From Pseudomonadota bacterium (lineage in GTDB: Bacteria; Desulfobacterota; Desulfovibrionia; Desulfovibrionales; Desulfovibrionaceae), in contig JAFABC010000038.1 of NCBI GenBank assembly GCA_023426275.1, positions 1 to 33,828 of the forward strand: a stretch of DNA of 33,828 bases, written 5' to 3'. The notes beneath the pieces were generated by a model that was not told the DNA's origin, made no database searches, and saw only the letters and a list, made by a program, of their open reading frames with translations. Shown here piece by piece: positions 1-7,214 of this stretch. Position numbers and translations under genes: made by a program. Positions within the stretch are counted from its first letter, which is position 1; every line of letters starts with the position of its first letter.

Positions 1-88
<88 letters not shown>

Positions 89-107
89 TCTTTTCCCTCA
101 AGGGCAA

Positions 108-2081
108 TTACTGTCCCCCGACGGAAACGCCCAGCCGTCTGGGGTCGGGCGCGCCCGTGTCCGCCTGGGGCAGATAGGTCCGACGGGGCAGGATGTAAAG
201 CGGTTTGCCGGCCCCGCCCTCGTCGGGCAGGACGTAGCGTCGCAGCAGCGGCCGGCCATCCAGACGCACCACGTCAAGCAGGCCCTGCCGGGAAAAGACG
301 AGCGCCTCGGTCGGCCGGGGCGCGGCCAGGGACACGGTCACGGCATCCCGACCGGGCGGCGCGAGCACGACCGCCCCGCCGGCGCTCCAGCGAAAGGTCC
401 GGCCGTCCGGTTCCCGCTCCGGCGGATAAAACCCCTCGTAGACCAGTCCGGCGCCGGGCGCGCGCCAATCGGCCAGATGCAGCCGGGCCGCCGTCGCGCC
501 CATGCCGCCATCCAGCGCGGCCGAGACGGTTGCCGCCAGCACCAGCCCGCCGGCCGCCAAGCCAAGGGCCGGCCGTTTCCGATCCCCCCGGTCCTGCGGC
601 GTGTCGCGCCCTTCCAGGGCCATGGCCCGGGCCAGGGGCACGAAGAGCAAAAAGAGCACCGCCGGCACGTAGAACATCTCCTGAAAGAGCGCGTAGACGT
701 GGAAGGCGGCCAGGGACAGCAGCATGACCGCGTCCGGCAGGCTGGCGAAATCCCGGGTCCGCCGCCACAGCACCCAGCCCGCCCGGCCGGCCAGGGCCAG
801 CCAGACCAGCAGCCCGGACAGACCAAGTCCGGCCAGCAGTTGCACATACATGTTGTGGGGCGTTTCGAAGACTTCGGCCCGGGGGTCGCCGTAGCGGTGC
901 AGCCAGCTGCCGGGCGTGGCCAGGAGCACCGGATAGTGCCGGGCGTAGGCGGTAAAGCCCATGCCGAAAACCGGCCGTTCGGCGGCGATGAGCAGGCCGG
1001 CCCGAAAGAGCTTGGGCCGGGGCGAATCCGTGAAGTTGTCCAGCCGCGCGGCCAGCAGGGCGTTGATGGGCCGGCTGACGGAGGCCAGCTCCCGCCCGGC
1101 GGCCCAAAACGACAGGCCGACCACCAGCGCGCCGGCCACAACCAAGGTTGGCAGATGCCCGAGCGGCCGGGAAAAGCGGGCCAGCGGCCCGGGGCGGAAA
1201 TAGAGCCAGCCGGCCGCGGCAAAGGTCAGCGCCCCGGCGATCCAGCCGGCCCGGGCCAGGGTCAGCACCAGGGCCGCGCCGCAAAGGGCCAGCCCGGCGG
1301 CGGCCAGCAACCGCCCGCCTCCGTGCCGCCGTCCCAGGGGAAGCAGCAGATAGGGCAAGGTGATGGCCGCGTATTCGGCAAACCAGCCCGGATTGGCGAA
1401 AAGCGATGTGAACCGGTAGTGCAGCAGATAGTGGTCGCCCTGGAAATGCTCGAACAGGCCAAAGACAATGGCCGTCAGCAGGCCGCCGGCCAGCCCCCGG
1501 GCCAGGACGGCGAACCGGTCAGGCACATCCAGCCGCGCCAGCTCCCGGGCGAACACGGCGAAAACGGCCAGCCGCCACGCCCCGGCCAGACTGTAGGCCG
1601 GGGCATCGGCCGGGGAAAAGGCCATGGCCGCGAAAAAGGCCGTGGGGCCGAACAGGCGGATTTCCGTGAAAAAGCGGCTCCAGGGCAACAGCAGCGTCGA
1701 GGCCAGCCCCAGCCCGGCCAGGGCGGGCAGAAGCACGCCGGTCGGTCCGCAGCCCGGACGTCGCGCGCCGGCATTGCGCCAGATCAGGGCCAGGGTCACG
1801 GCATCCACGACCAGACCGAAGACCACGCCCGGGTAGACATAGGACTGGGTGCCGAAGAGAAAGAGGGAAAATCCCAGCAGCGACAGCCCGAAGCGCAAGC
1901 CCCGGCCACCGGCGGCCATTACCACGCCCCAAAGGGCGATGCAGCAAACGAGCGCCAGGGCGGCCGTGCCCTCCCCGGCCAGGGCCAGGGCCGAAAGCAG
2001 GCAATGCCCGGCCACGAGCAGCGCCCCGGCGGCGTCCAAAAGCCGGGAGAGCGTTGGGGAGAGCGAGGCGAGACCGCGCAT
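108..2081 (-). CDS. O-antigen ligase/polymerase-like polytopic membrane protein
   Basis: The 657-residue protein has about a dozen hydrophobic segments over its first 500 residues. It carries a periplasmic-loop motif typical of the Wzy_C / O-antigen ligase family (ETPHNMYVQLLAGLGLSG), followed by the last membrane helices. Family members join or polymerise undecaprenyl-linked glycans on the periplasmic face of the inner membrane. After a final hydrophobic segment near residue 520 there is a predicted periplasmic tail of about 130 residues, rich in beta-type sequence and ending in DPRRLGVSV. That tail is not part of the minimal ligase and may bind sugar. The ATG lies 12 bases after the stop of the upstream pseudopilin-like gene, so the two are probably co-transcribed. 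Ligase and polymerase cannot be separated by sequence alone. Confidence 0.8.
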   Translation of the reverse strand: MRGLASLSPTLSRLLDAAGALLVAGHCLLSALALAGEGTAALALVCCIALWGVVMAAGGRGLRFGLSLLGFSLFLFGTQSYVYPGVVFGLVVDAVTLALIWRNAGARRPGCGPTGVLLPALAGLGLASTLLLPWSRFFTEIRLFGPTAFFAAMAFSPADAPAYSLAGAWRLAVFAVFARELARLDVPDRFAVLARGLAGGLLTAIVFGLFEHFQGDHYLLHYRFTSLFANPGWFAEYAAITLPYLLLPLGRRHGGGRLLAAAGLALCGAALVLTLARAGWIAGALTFAAAGWLYFRPGPLARFSRPLGHLPTLVVAGALVVGLSFWAAGRELASVSRPINALLAARLDNFTDSPRPKLFRAGLLIAAERPVFGMGFTAYARHYPVLLATPGSWLHRYGDPRAEVFETPHNMYVQLLAGLGLSGLLVWLALAGRAGWVLWRRTRDFASLPDAVMLLSLAAFHVYALFQEMFYVPAVLFLLFVPLARAMALEGRDTPQDRGDRKRPALGLAAGGLVLAATVSAALDGGMGATAARLHLADWRAPGAGLVYEGFYPPEREPDGRTFRWSAGGAVVLAPPGRDAVTVSLAAPRPTEALVFSRQGLLDVVRLDGRPLLRRYVLPDEGGAGKPLYILPRRTYLPQADTGAPDPRRLGVSVGGQ

Positions 2082-2093
2082 CGGGCCGGGTCC

Positions 2094-3029
2094 CTACTTC
2101 CCGGGGCAGGCGGCGTTTGGCACGGACACGACGATATCGTCCCCGTCGCCGGCAAGCCCGTGCTGCCCGGCCGAGGCCACCGTGTCCGGCAGGCAGGGGA
2201 AATCCGGGCTTTCGCCTTCGTTTTCGTTGAGCAGGTAGGGTGCGCCCCAGGGATCGCGGGACAACCGGGCCAGGGAGTCGGCGGAGGCGCCAGCGGCCTG
2301 ACCGATGCGCGACAGGGCCGTTTCCCACTGGCGCACGCACTTGTCCCCCGGGGGCACGGCGCGCAGGTCGCGGCCGTCACAGCCGCAGCGTGAACAATTG
2401 TTGCCGGTGACGACAAAAAGCGGCTGCCCGGTGGCGGTCTTGGCCTTGGCCGCCAGCCGGGCCAGGGCCTGCAGATTTTCCGCCGCCTCCCTGCGCTGGC
2501 GTTCCAGGCGCACGGCGGCCACGAAGGCCCGGCGTTTGCGGGCCACGGTGTCGCCAAGCAAAATGGCGGCGGCCACGAGCACCACGCCGACGACGAGCAC
2601 GGTTCTGGCCCGGAAAAGCGCCCGGGCGGCGAACCGGTCATCAGGCAAGGCCCAGTCCCGGGCTTCGCGCGCGGCCAGGGCCTTGCCAAGCTTTGCCAGC
2701 CCGGCCTCGGCCCGACGGGCGAAGGCGGCCAGTTCTCTCCCGGACGGCAGCGGCCCGAGGTCGGCCCGGGCCTGGATCAGATCGTCAGGCGGCGTCAGCC
2801 CCAGCACCGTGGCCGCCGTTTGGCAGTCCTCGGCGAGCAGCGAAGCCACCAGCGCCGCATCGCGCCGGTCGCCGGCCTCCAGCAAGGCGTACAGGCCGTC
2901 CAGGCGCGTGGTGGCCCGACCAAGCGCCGTGCGCACGCGCTCCCGATCGGCGCGCACGCCGGCTTCGGCGGCGCGCGGCACCGGCCGGCGTTCGCCGGGC
3001 ATCAGAAAAGCCAGAAAATCCCAACGCAT
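2094..3029 (-). CDS. Single-pass membrane protein with pseudopilin-like C-terminus
   Basis: This 311-residue protein is not a family I can name. Residues 1-140 are charged, helical and apparently cytoplasmic. Residues 142-159 form one hydrophobic segment followed by a basic stretch and a long helix (about 165-195). The extracytoplasmic C-terminal part has six cysteines (212, 215, 217, 231, 279, 308). From DPWGAPY at 259-265 to GDGDDIV at 294-300 it resembles the calcium-binding end of type II secretion pseudopilins of the GspG type. Unlike a pseudopilin there is no N-terminal prepilin peptidase site, and the helix is internal. The ATG directly abuts the TAG of the acetolactate decarboxylase gene (TAGATG), and the O-antigen ligase gene follows after 12 bases, so this is one transcription unit. 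Confidence 0.75.
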   Translation of the reverse strand: MRWDFLAFLMPGERRPVPRAAEAGVRADRERVRTALGRATTRLDGLYALLEAGDRRDAALVASLLAEDCQTAATVLGLTPPDDLIQARADLGPLPSGRELAAFARRAEAGLAKLGKALAAREARDWALPDDRFAARALFRARTVLVVGVVLVAAAILLGDTVARKRRAFVAAVRLERQRREAAENLQALARLAAKAKTATGQPLFVVTGNNCSRCGCDGRDLRAVPPGDKCVRQWETALSRIGQAAGASADSLARLSRDPWGAPYLLNENEGESPDFPCLPDTVASAGQHGLAGDGDDIVVSVPNAACPGK

Positions 3030-3788
3030 CTATTCCGTTCCAGCGACCGGCGGCGGTACGCTTCCCTGCGGCGTCGGATCCTTGGGAAAGACGACGGTCA
3101 TGGTGGTGGCCTGATCGCCCCGCGCCTTGGCGGCAACGGTGCGCAGGGCCAGGACATGGCCGCCGCGCTTGCGATCGGCCGTGAGAAAATGAAAGTGCCA
3201 GCCCGGAACCGACAGTCCCGGCGCGGCCGGCGGCGAGTAGATGCCGACCAGCGTGCCGGACACGTTGTCCAGGGGAAAGACCACCTGCCGCGTCAGCGCC
3301 GTGGCCAGCGGCGGCCAGGGTCTGGCCTGGGCCGGGGCGCTGCGCGTTTTGACCCGGGAGAACAGCCCATCCACGCGCACGGCGTAAAACCGGGTGGGAT
3401 CGGGCAGGCGCGCGCTCAGGGCGCGGCCGAGCCCGGCCAGATCGAGTCCGTCCGCCCGGCCGAGATCGAGGGAACCCGTGAAAAAGACGAGTTGGGCAAA
3501 CGGGGCCATCTGGTCCGGGGAGGCCTCGCGGGCGACGCCGTCGCTTTTGACCTGATAAAAGCGGCCGTCCAGGGCCACCATCTCGCCGTCGAGATTGGTG
3601 AAGGTGCCAAGGCCGAAATCGCCGTGGCGACGCAGAACGGCATAGCGCTCCAGCCCGGCGTAATCGCCGGCGACCAGGGCCTCGATGGTTCCGGTCTGGT
3701 GAAGTTCCACGGCCCAGGCCGTGACGCTGGCCAGGACACAGACGACGGCCAGGGCCGCCATCCGGAGGAAACGGGCGCAATGCGGCAT
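3030..3788 (-). CDS. Exported alpha-acetolactate decarboxylase
   Basis: The 252-residue protein matches the AlsD/BudA family (EC 4.1.1.5), which converts 2-acetolactate to acetoin and CO2. Supporting motifs are GDFGLGTFTNLDGEM (57-70, with the active-site glutamate region) and LDGRFYQ (73-79). GWHFHF then GGHVLAL supply the three zinc-ligand histidines (198, 200, 211). Residues 1-26 form a signal peptide with an AWA cleavage site, so the enzyme should be periplasmic or secreted; Gram-positive secreted homologues are known. The ATG at 3788 is preceded by AAGGAGG at good spacing, whereas the upstream extension of the frame overlaps the mlaF-like gene and is not believable. It lies 25 bases downstream of that ATPase gene. 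Confidence 0.88.
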   Translation of the reverse strand: MPHCARFLRMAALAVVCVLASVTAWAVELHQTGTIEALVAGDYAGLERYAVLRRHGDFGLGTFTNLDGEMVALDGRFYQVKSDGVAREASPDQMAPFAQLVFFTGSLDLGRADGLDLAGLGRALSARLPDPTRFYAVRVDGLFSRVKTRSAPAQARPWPPLATALTRQVVFPLDNVSGTLVGIYSPPAAPGLSVPGWHFHFLTADRKRGGHVLALRTVAAKARGDQATTMTVVFPKDPTPQGSVPPPVAGTE

Positions 3789-3813
3789 GTCGCAGCCTCC
3801 TTGACCGGCCGGC

Positions 3814-4575
3814 TCAGACGCCGTTGATTTCCGGATCGGGCTGGCCGGACAGGAATCGGCGCACCACCGGATCCTCGCTGACCACGATGGCCTCGGGAGA
3901 GCCTTCCCAGACGATGCGGCCGGCATCGAGCATGGCGACGTGGCCGGCCACGTCGAACACATCCGGGATGTCGTGGCTGACCAGGATGGCGGTGAAGCCG
4001 AACTCCCGGCGCGACTGGTCGATCAGGGCCAGCACGGCGGATTTGCGGATGGGGTCGAGCCCGGTGGTGGGCTCGTCGAAAAGCACCAGACGGGGCTCGG
4101 TGACAAGGGCCCGGGCCAGGGCCACGCGTTTTTGCATGCCCCCGGAAATCTGGGACGGATATTTGCCGAGGATGGCGGTGAGTTCCAGGCGTCCGGCCAG
4201 GGTCCCGACCTTTTCCGCGACTTCCTCTTCGGGGGCGCGGGCGGCCTCGCGCAGCGGCAGGGCGATGTTGTCGTAGGCCGTCATGGAGTCGAACAGGGCC
4301 ATGTTCTGAAACATGTAGCTGCACCGCAGGCGAAAGGCCCGGCGGTCGGCGGCGCTGACGGCGGCCAGGGGCCGGCCCTGGAACAGGATGTCGCCGGCAT
4401 CGGGCGACAGCAGGCCGATAATGTGCTTGAGCAGCACGCTTTTGCCTTCGCCGGACTTGCCGATAACCGCCGTGACCACGCCCTCGGGCACGGTCATATC
4501 CACGCCGCGCAGCACCGGCTGGCCGGAAAAGGCCTTGGTCAGGCCGCGTATCTCGATCATGGGTTGTGGTGTCAT
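3814..4575 (-). CDS. MlaF-type ABC transporter ATP-binding protein, orphan
   Basis: The 253-residue protein is a complete ABC ATPase of the Mla/Ttg2/Mkl group, which powers phospholipid or solvent-related traffic between inner and outer membranes. Visible are Walker A (GKSGEGKS), a Q-loop in the MlaF-like context MFQNMALFDSMTAYDN, the signature SQISGGMQKRVALARAL, Walker B with LVLFDEPTTGLDP, and the switch histidine (SHDIPD). The ATG at 4575 is preferred over a TTG 60 bases further out because it has a purine-rich GGAA at workable distance and begins just before the conserved IEIRGLTKAF. No MlaE permease or MlaD substrate-binding partner is next to it, so the cognate membrane subunits must lie elsewhere. 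Confidence 0.85.
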   Translation of the reverse strand: MTPQPMIEIRGLTKAFSGQPVLRGVDMTVPEGVVTAVIGKSGEGKSVLLKHIIGLLSPDAGDILFQGRPLAAVSAADRRAFRLRCSYMFQNMALFDSMTAYDNIALPLREAARAPEEEVAEKVGTLAGRLELTAILGKYPSQISGGMQKRVALARALVTEPRLVLFDEPTTGLDPIRKSAVLALIDQSRREFGFTAILVSHDIPDVFDVAGHVAMLDAGRIVWEGSPEAIVVSEDPVVRRFLSGQPDPEINGV

Positions 4576-4696
4576 GGCATCGGTTCCAAAAGGGAAAAGC
4601 CGCGCCACTTTGACCGTATTCGCGGGCAAAGGCAAGGGGGACGCGCCCCGGGAACAAGGCCGCGGGGCACCTGCCGGGACGCACCGGGGAAAACGA

Positions 4697-7039
4697 TCAG
4701 TCGGCGCCGGCCGCCAGGGCGTCGGGGTCGGTTTCCTCCTGGCCGAGCGGAGCCCGGCGGTCGCGCACGAAGGAATTGCCCGTCTTGGATTTGGCGTATT
4801 TTTTGATGGCCGCCGCCCGCAGGCCCAGCTCGTCCATGGTCACGGGCGTGGCAAAGGCGCAGTCGATCACGCCCATGGAGATGGTGAGCAGTTCGAAGCG
4901 CCCCACCCGGCCGTCGCGCCCCTGGCCCTCGATGTAGCCGCGTTCCCGGTCCTCCGGCGAATACAGCGCCGGCGAGGCGGCGGCAAAGGCCTCGATGGCC
5001 GCCCGGCAGACCGGTCCGACCGAGGCGGCGGCGCACAGGATGACGAAGTCGTCGCCGCCGACATGGCCGAGGAAATCCTCCTCCCCGCCGTTGGCGGCCA
5101 GGGCCTCGCCGAGAATGCGCGCGGTCAGGAGGATGGCCTTGTCCCCGTCCTGAAACCCGTAGACATCGTTGAAAACCTTGAAATTATCGAGATCGATATA
5201 AATAAACGAGGTCGGCCGGGCAGTGGCGGCCCGGCGGGCGATTTCGCGCTCGATGGCCACGTTTCCCGGCAGGCCGGTCAGCGGATTGGCGCCCTTGGCC
5301 ATTTCCACCTGCACGCAGGCCAGGGCGTCGAGGATGCGCTGCACCGAAACCATGCCCGTCAGCCGGCCCCGGCAGGTGACCAGCATGGGGTCGTAGAGCT
5401 TGTCGCGGCCCCGGGCCATGGCCGCCTGGGCCGCCACTTCCACGGGCGTGTCCCACTCCACGGCCAGGGGCGAAGGATCCATGATGCGGGTCACGTCGCG
5501 CCGCAGGAACAGGGCCAGCCCATACGGCGTGCTCAGCACATGGTCCAGATGGTGGCGCATGAGCAGGCCCTCGGGCCGGCCGTCGCGGACCACCGCCACG
5601 GCCTGGATGGATTCGTTGCCATCGAAAAACTGTTTGACCTCGCCCACGCTGGCATGGGGCGGCACCTGCCGGGGCGTCTCGGCCAGATCGTTGATGGGCG
5701 AGGAGCACTTGAGCCCGTCCACGGCCTGACTGGCCCCCCGGACGATGGCCAGCCGGACGTCCTCGCGCGGCGGCGCCGGCGGCGCGGCCGGACGGCCCAG
5801 GAAATAGCCCTGGCCGAAATGCGCGCCCAGGCGGATGAGACAGGCCAGTTCGGCCTCGGTTTCGATGCCTTCGGCCACGATGCGGCAGCCCACTTTTTCC
5901 GAAAAGGTCAGCAGGGTTTCGAGCAGCGCCCGCTTGACCGGGTCGGCGTCGATGCCGCGCACGAGCGACATGTCGATCTTCATGAAATCGGGCCGGATCT
6001 CGGCGATGGAGAGCAGCCCCGAATAGCCGGTGCCCACGTCGTCCACGGCCACGCCGTAGCCGGCGTCGCGATAATGGGCCAGGGTGCGGTGGAACAGGTT
6101 GAAATCCTTGACGCTGTGTCGTTCGGTGATCTCCAGCACCACGTCATGGGGCTCCATGCCGTACTTGTCGAGGAGCCGCCGGGTTTCCCCGGGGGTGAAT
6201 TCCGGGTCGAGCAGCGTGCGCGGATGAACGTTGCAAAAAAGCCGCGCCCCCTGCTTGCGTCCGGCAAAGCCCCGGATGGCCGCTTCCCGGCAGATCTTTT
6301 CCAGGGCGAAGATGGCCCCGGCCTCCTCGGCCACGTCGAAAAGCATGGTCGGCGATTCGAGCACGCTTTTGGCCGGTCCCCGGGTCAGGGCCTCCCAGGC
6401 GAAGACCGCGCCGCCGCGCAAATTGACGATGGGCTGGAAAACGGCCCGGACCCGGCCCAGTTCGAGCACCTCGCGAAAGGCGCGCAGCATCGCCCCCCCG
6501 CCGCCGCCCCGGCCGGCCTGCCGCACGGCCTCGGCCAGGGCGGCGGCCAGGGCCAGTTCCAGGGAAAAGGCCTCGCCCACGATGACCGTGGCCGCGCCGC
6601 CCCGGATTTCCAGGGCCTGCCCGGTCAGGCGCACGAAGGTTTCGCGGAGGCTGCCGCGCGTTTCCAGGCGCAGCGTCGCCGCCAGCCGGTCCAGCTCGTC
6701 CTCGCCGTCGCCGTGACCGCCGACGACAACCAGCACCCGGCCGGGCTCCAGATTTTCCATGAACCACAGCGTGCAGTCCGTCAGCAGCCGCTCCGCCGTC
6801 CGGGCGACCTCGGCGGACAAGGCGTCGGCCACCGCCTTGACGATCTCGGGACGCAGCAAACGATACAGCAGGGAAAAATCATGGAGTTGCAGCAGGATCA
6901 AGCCGAGAAAACCGCCCGTGTCCACATGACTGGCGACGCAGACGCGGCGGTTGCCACGCAGCAGGGCCGGAGCCCCGCTGTCCTGGGCCAGACCGCCATC
7001 CTGAAAAAAGACCCCATCGGCACACGGCGAAAACTGCAT
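4697..7039 (-). CDS. EAL-CBS-GGDEF cyclic-di-GMP signalling protein
   Basis: The 780-residue cytoplasmic protein has an uncharacterised N-terminal region (1-185), an EAL phosphodiesterase domain (about 190-420), paired CBS motifs (about 460-575) and a C-terminal GGDEF domain (about 585-755). The EAL catalytic set looks complete: EAL at 216-218, N270, E303, the DD pair at 333-334, K354, E390 and Q410, so c-di-GMP hydrolysis is expected. The GGDEF signature is GGDDF (661-665), with D in place of the catalytic-loop E, so cyclase activity is uncertain. CBS pairs usually sense adenosine nucleotides. The start at 7039 has GGAAGG six bases upstream; further-upstream ATGs (7045, 7144) are less well placed. 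It is divergent from the glycosyltransferase gene. A glycine run (GRGGGGG) links the N-terminal region to EAL. Confidence 0.9.
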   Translation of the reverse strand: MQFSPCADGVFFQDGGLAQDSGAPALLRGNRRVCVASHVDTGGFLGLILLQLHDFSLLYRLLRPEIVKAVADALSAEVARTAERLLTDCTLWFMENLEPGRVLVVVGGHGDGEDELDRLAATLRLETRGSLRETFVRLTGQALEIRGGAATVIVGEAFSLELALAAALAEAVRQAGRGGGGGAMLRAFREVLELGRVRAVFQPIVNLRGGAVFAWEALTRGPAKSVLESPTMLFDVAEEAGAIFALEKICREAAIRGFAGRKQGARLFCNVHPRTLLDPEFTPGETRRLLDKYGMEPHDVVLEITERHSVKDFNLFHRTLAHYRDAGYGVAVDDVGTGYSGLLSIAEIRPDFMKIDMSLVRGIDADPVKRALLETLLTFSEKVGCRIVAEGIETEAELACLIRLGAHFGQGYFLGRPAAPPAPPREDVRLAIVRGASQAVDGLKCSSPINDLAETPRQVPPHASVGEVKQFFDGNESIQAVAVVRDGRPEGLLMRHHLDHVLSTPYGLALFLRRDVTRIMDPSPLAVEWDTPVEVAAQAAMARGRDKLYDPMLVTCRGRLTGMVSVQRILDALACVQVEMAKGANPLTGLPGNVAIEREIARRAATARPTSFIYIDLDNFKVFNDVYGFQDGDKAILLTARILGEALAANGGEEDFLGHVGGDDFVILCAAASVGPVCRAAIEAFAAASPALYSPEDRERGYIEGQGRDGRVGRFELLTISMGVIDCAFATPVTMDELGLRAAAIKKYAKSKTGNSFVRDRRAPLGQEETDPDALAAGAD

Positions 7040-7214
7040 AACCATCCTTCCGGCACTGGCTTGGCCCCAACTGGCCGTAGTCCAACCGGGCTGGCCTAGC
7101 ATGCGGCGAACGCGCCCCGTGCCACGCCCGGCTGACATTGGCATGACAATTCAATGACACGGCCCCGCCAGCCCCGGCTTGCCAGCCGGCCGGACGTTGC
7201 CTACATCCCAGGAC

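Noticed and set aside
477..2393. 638-residue plus-strand open frame opposite the O-antigen ligase gene
   Set aside because: Low-complexity Gly/Gln/Arg-rich translation typical of antisense frames in GC-rich DNA; the minus strand encodes a recognisable membrane protein.
4388..7099. 903-residue plus-strand open frame opposite the EAL-CBS-GGDEF gene
   Set aside because: It is a shadow of a clear domain protein on the minus strand, with His/Gly/Gln-rich composition and no domain.
7111..7124. TGGCACG on the minus strand resembling a sigma-54 -24 element ahead of the EAL-CBS-GGDEF gene
   Set aside because: No GC at the required -12 spacing follows it.
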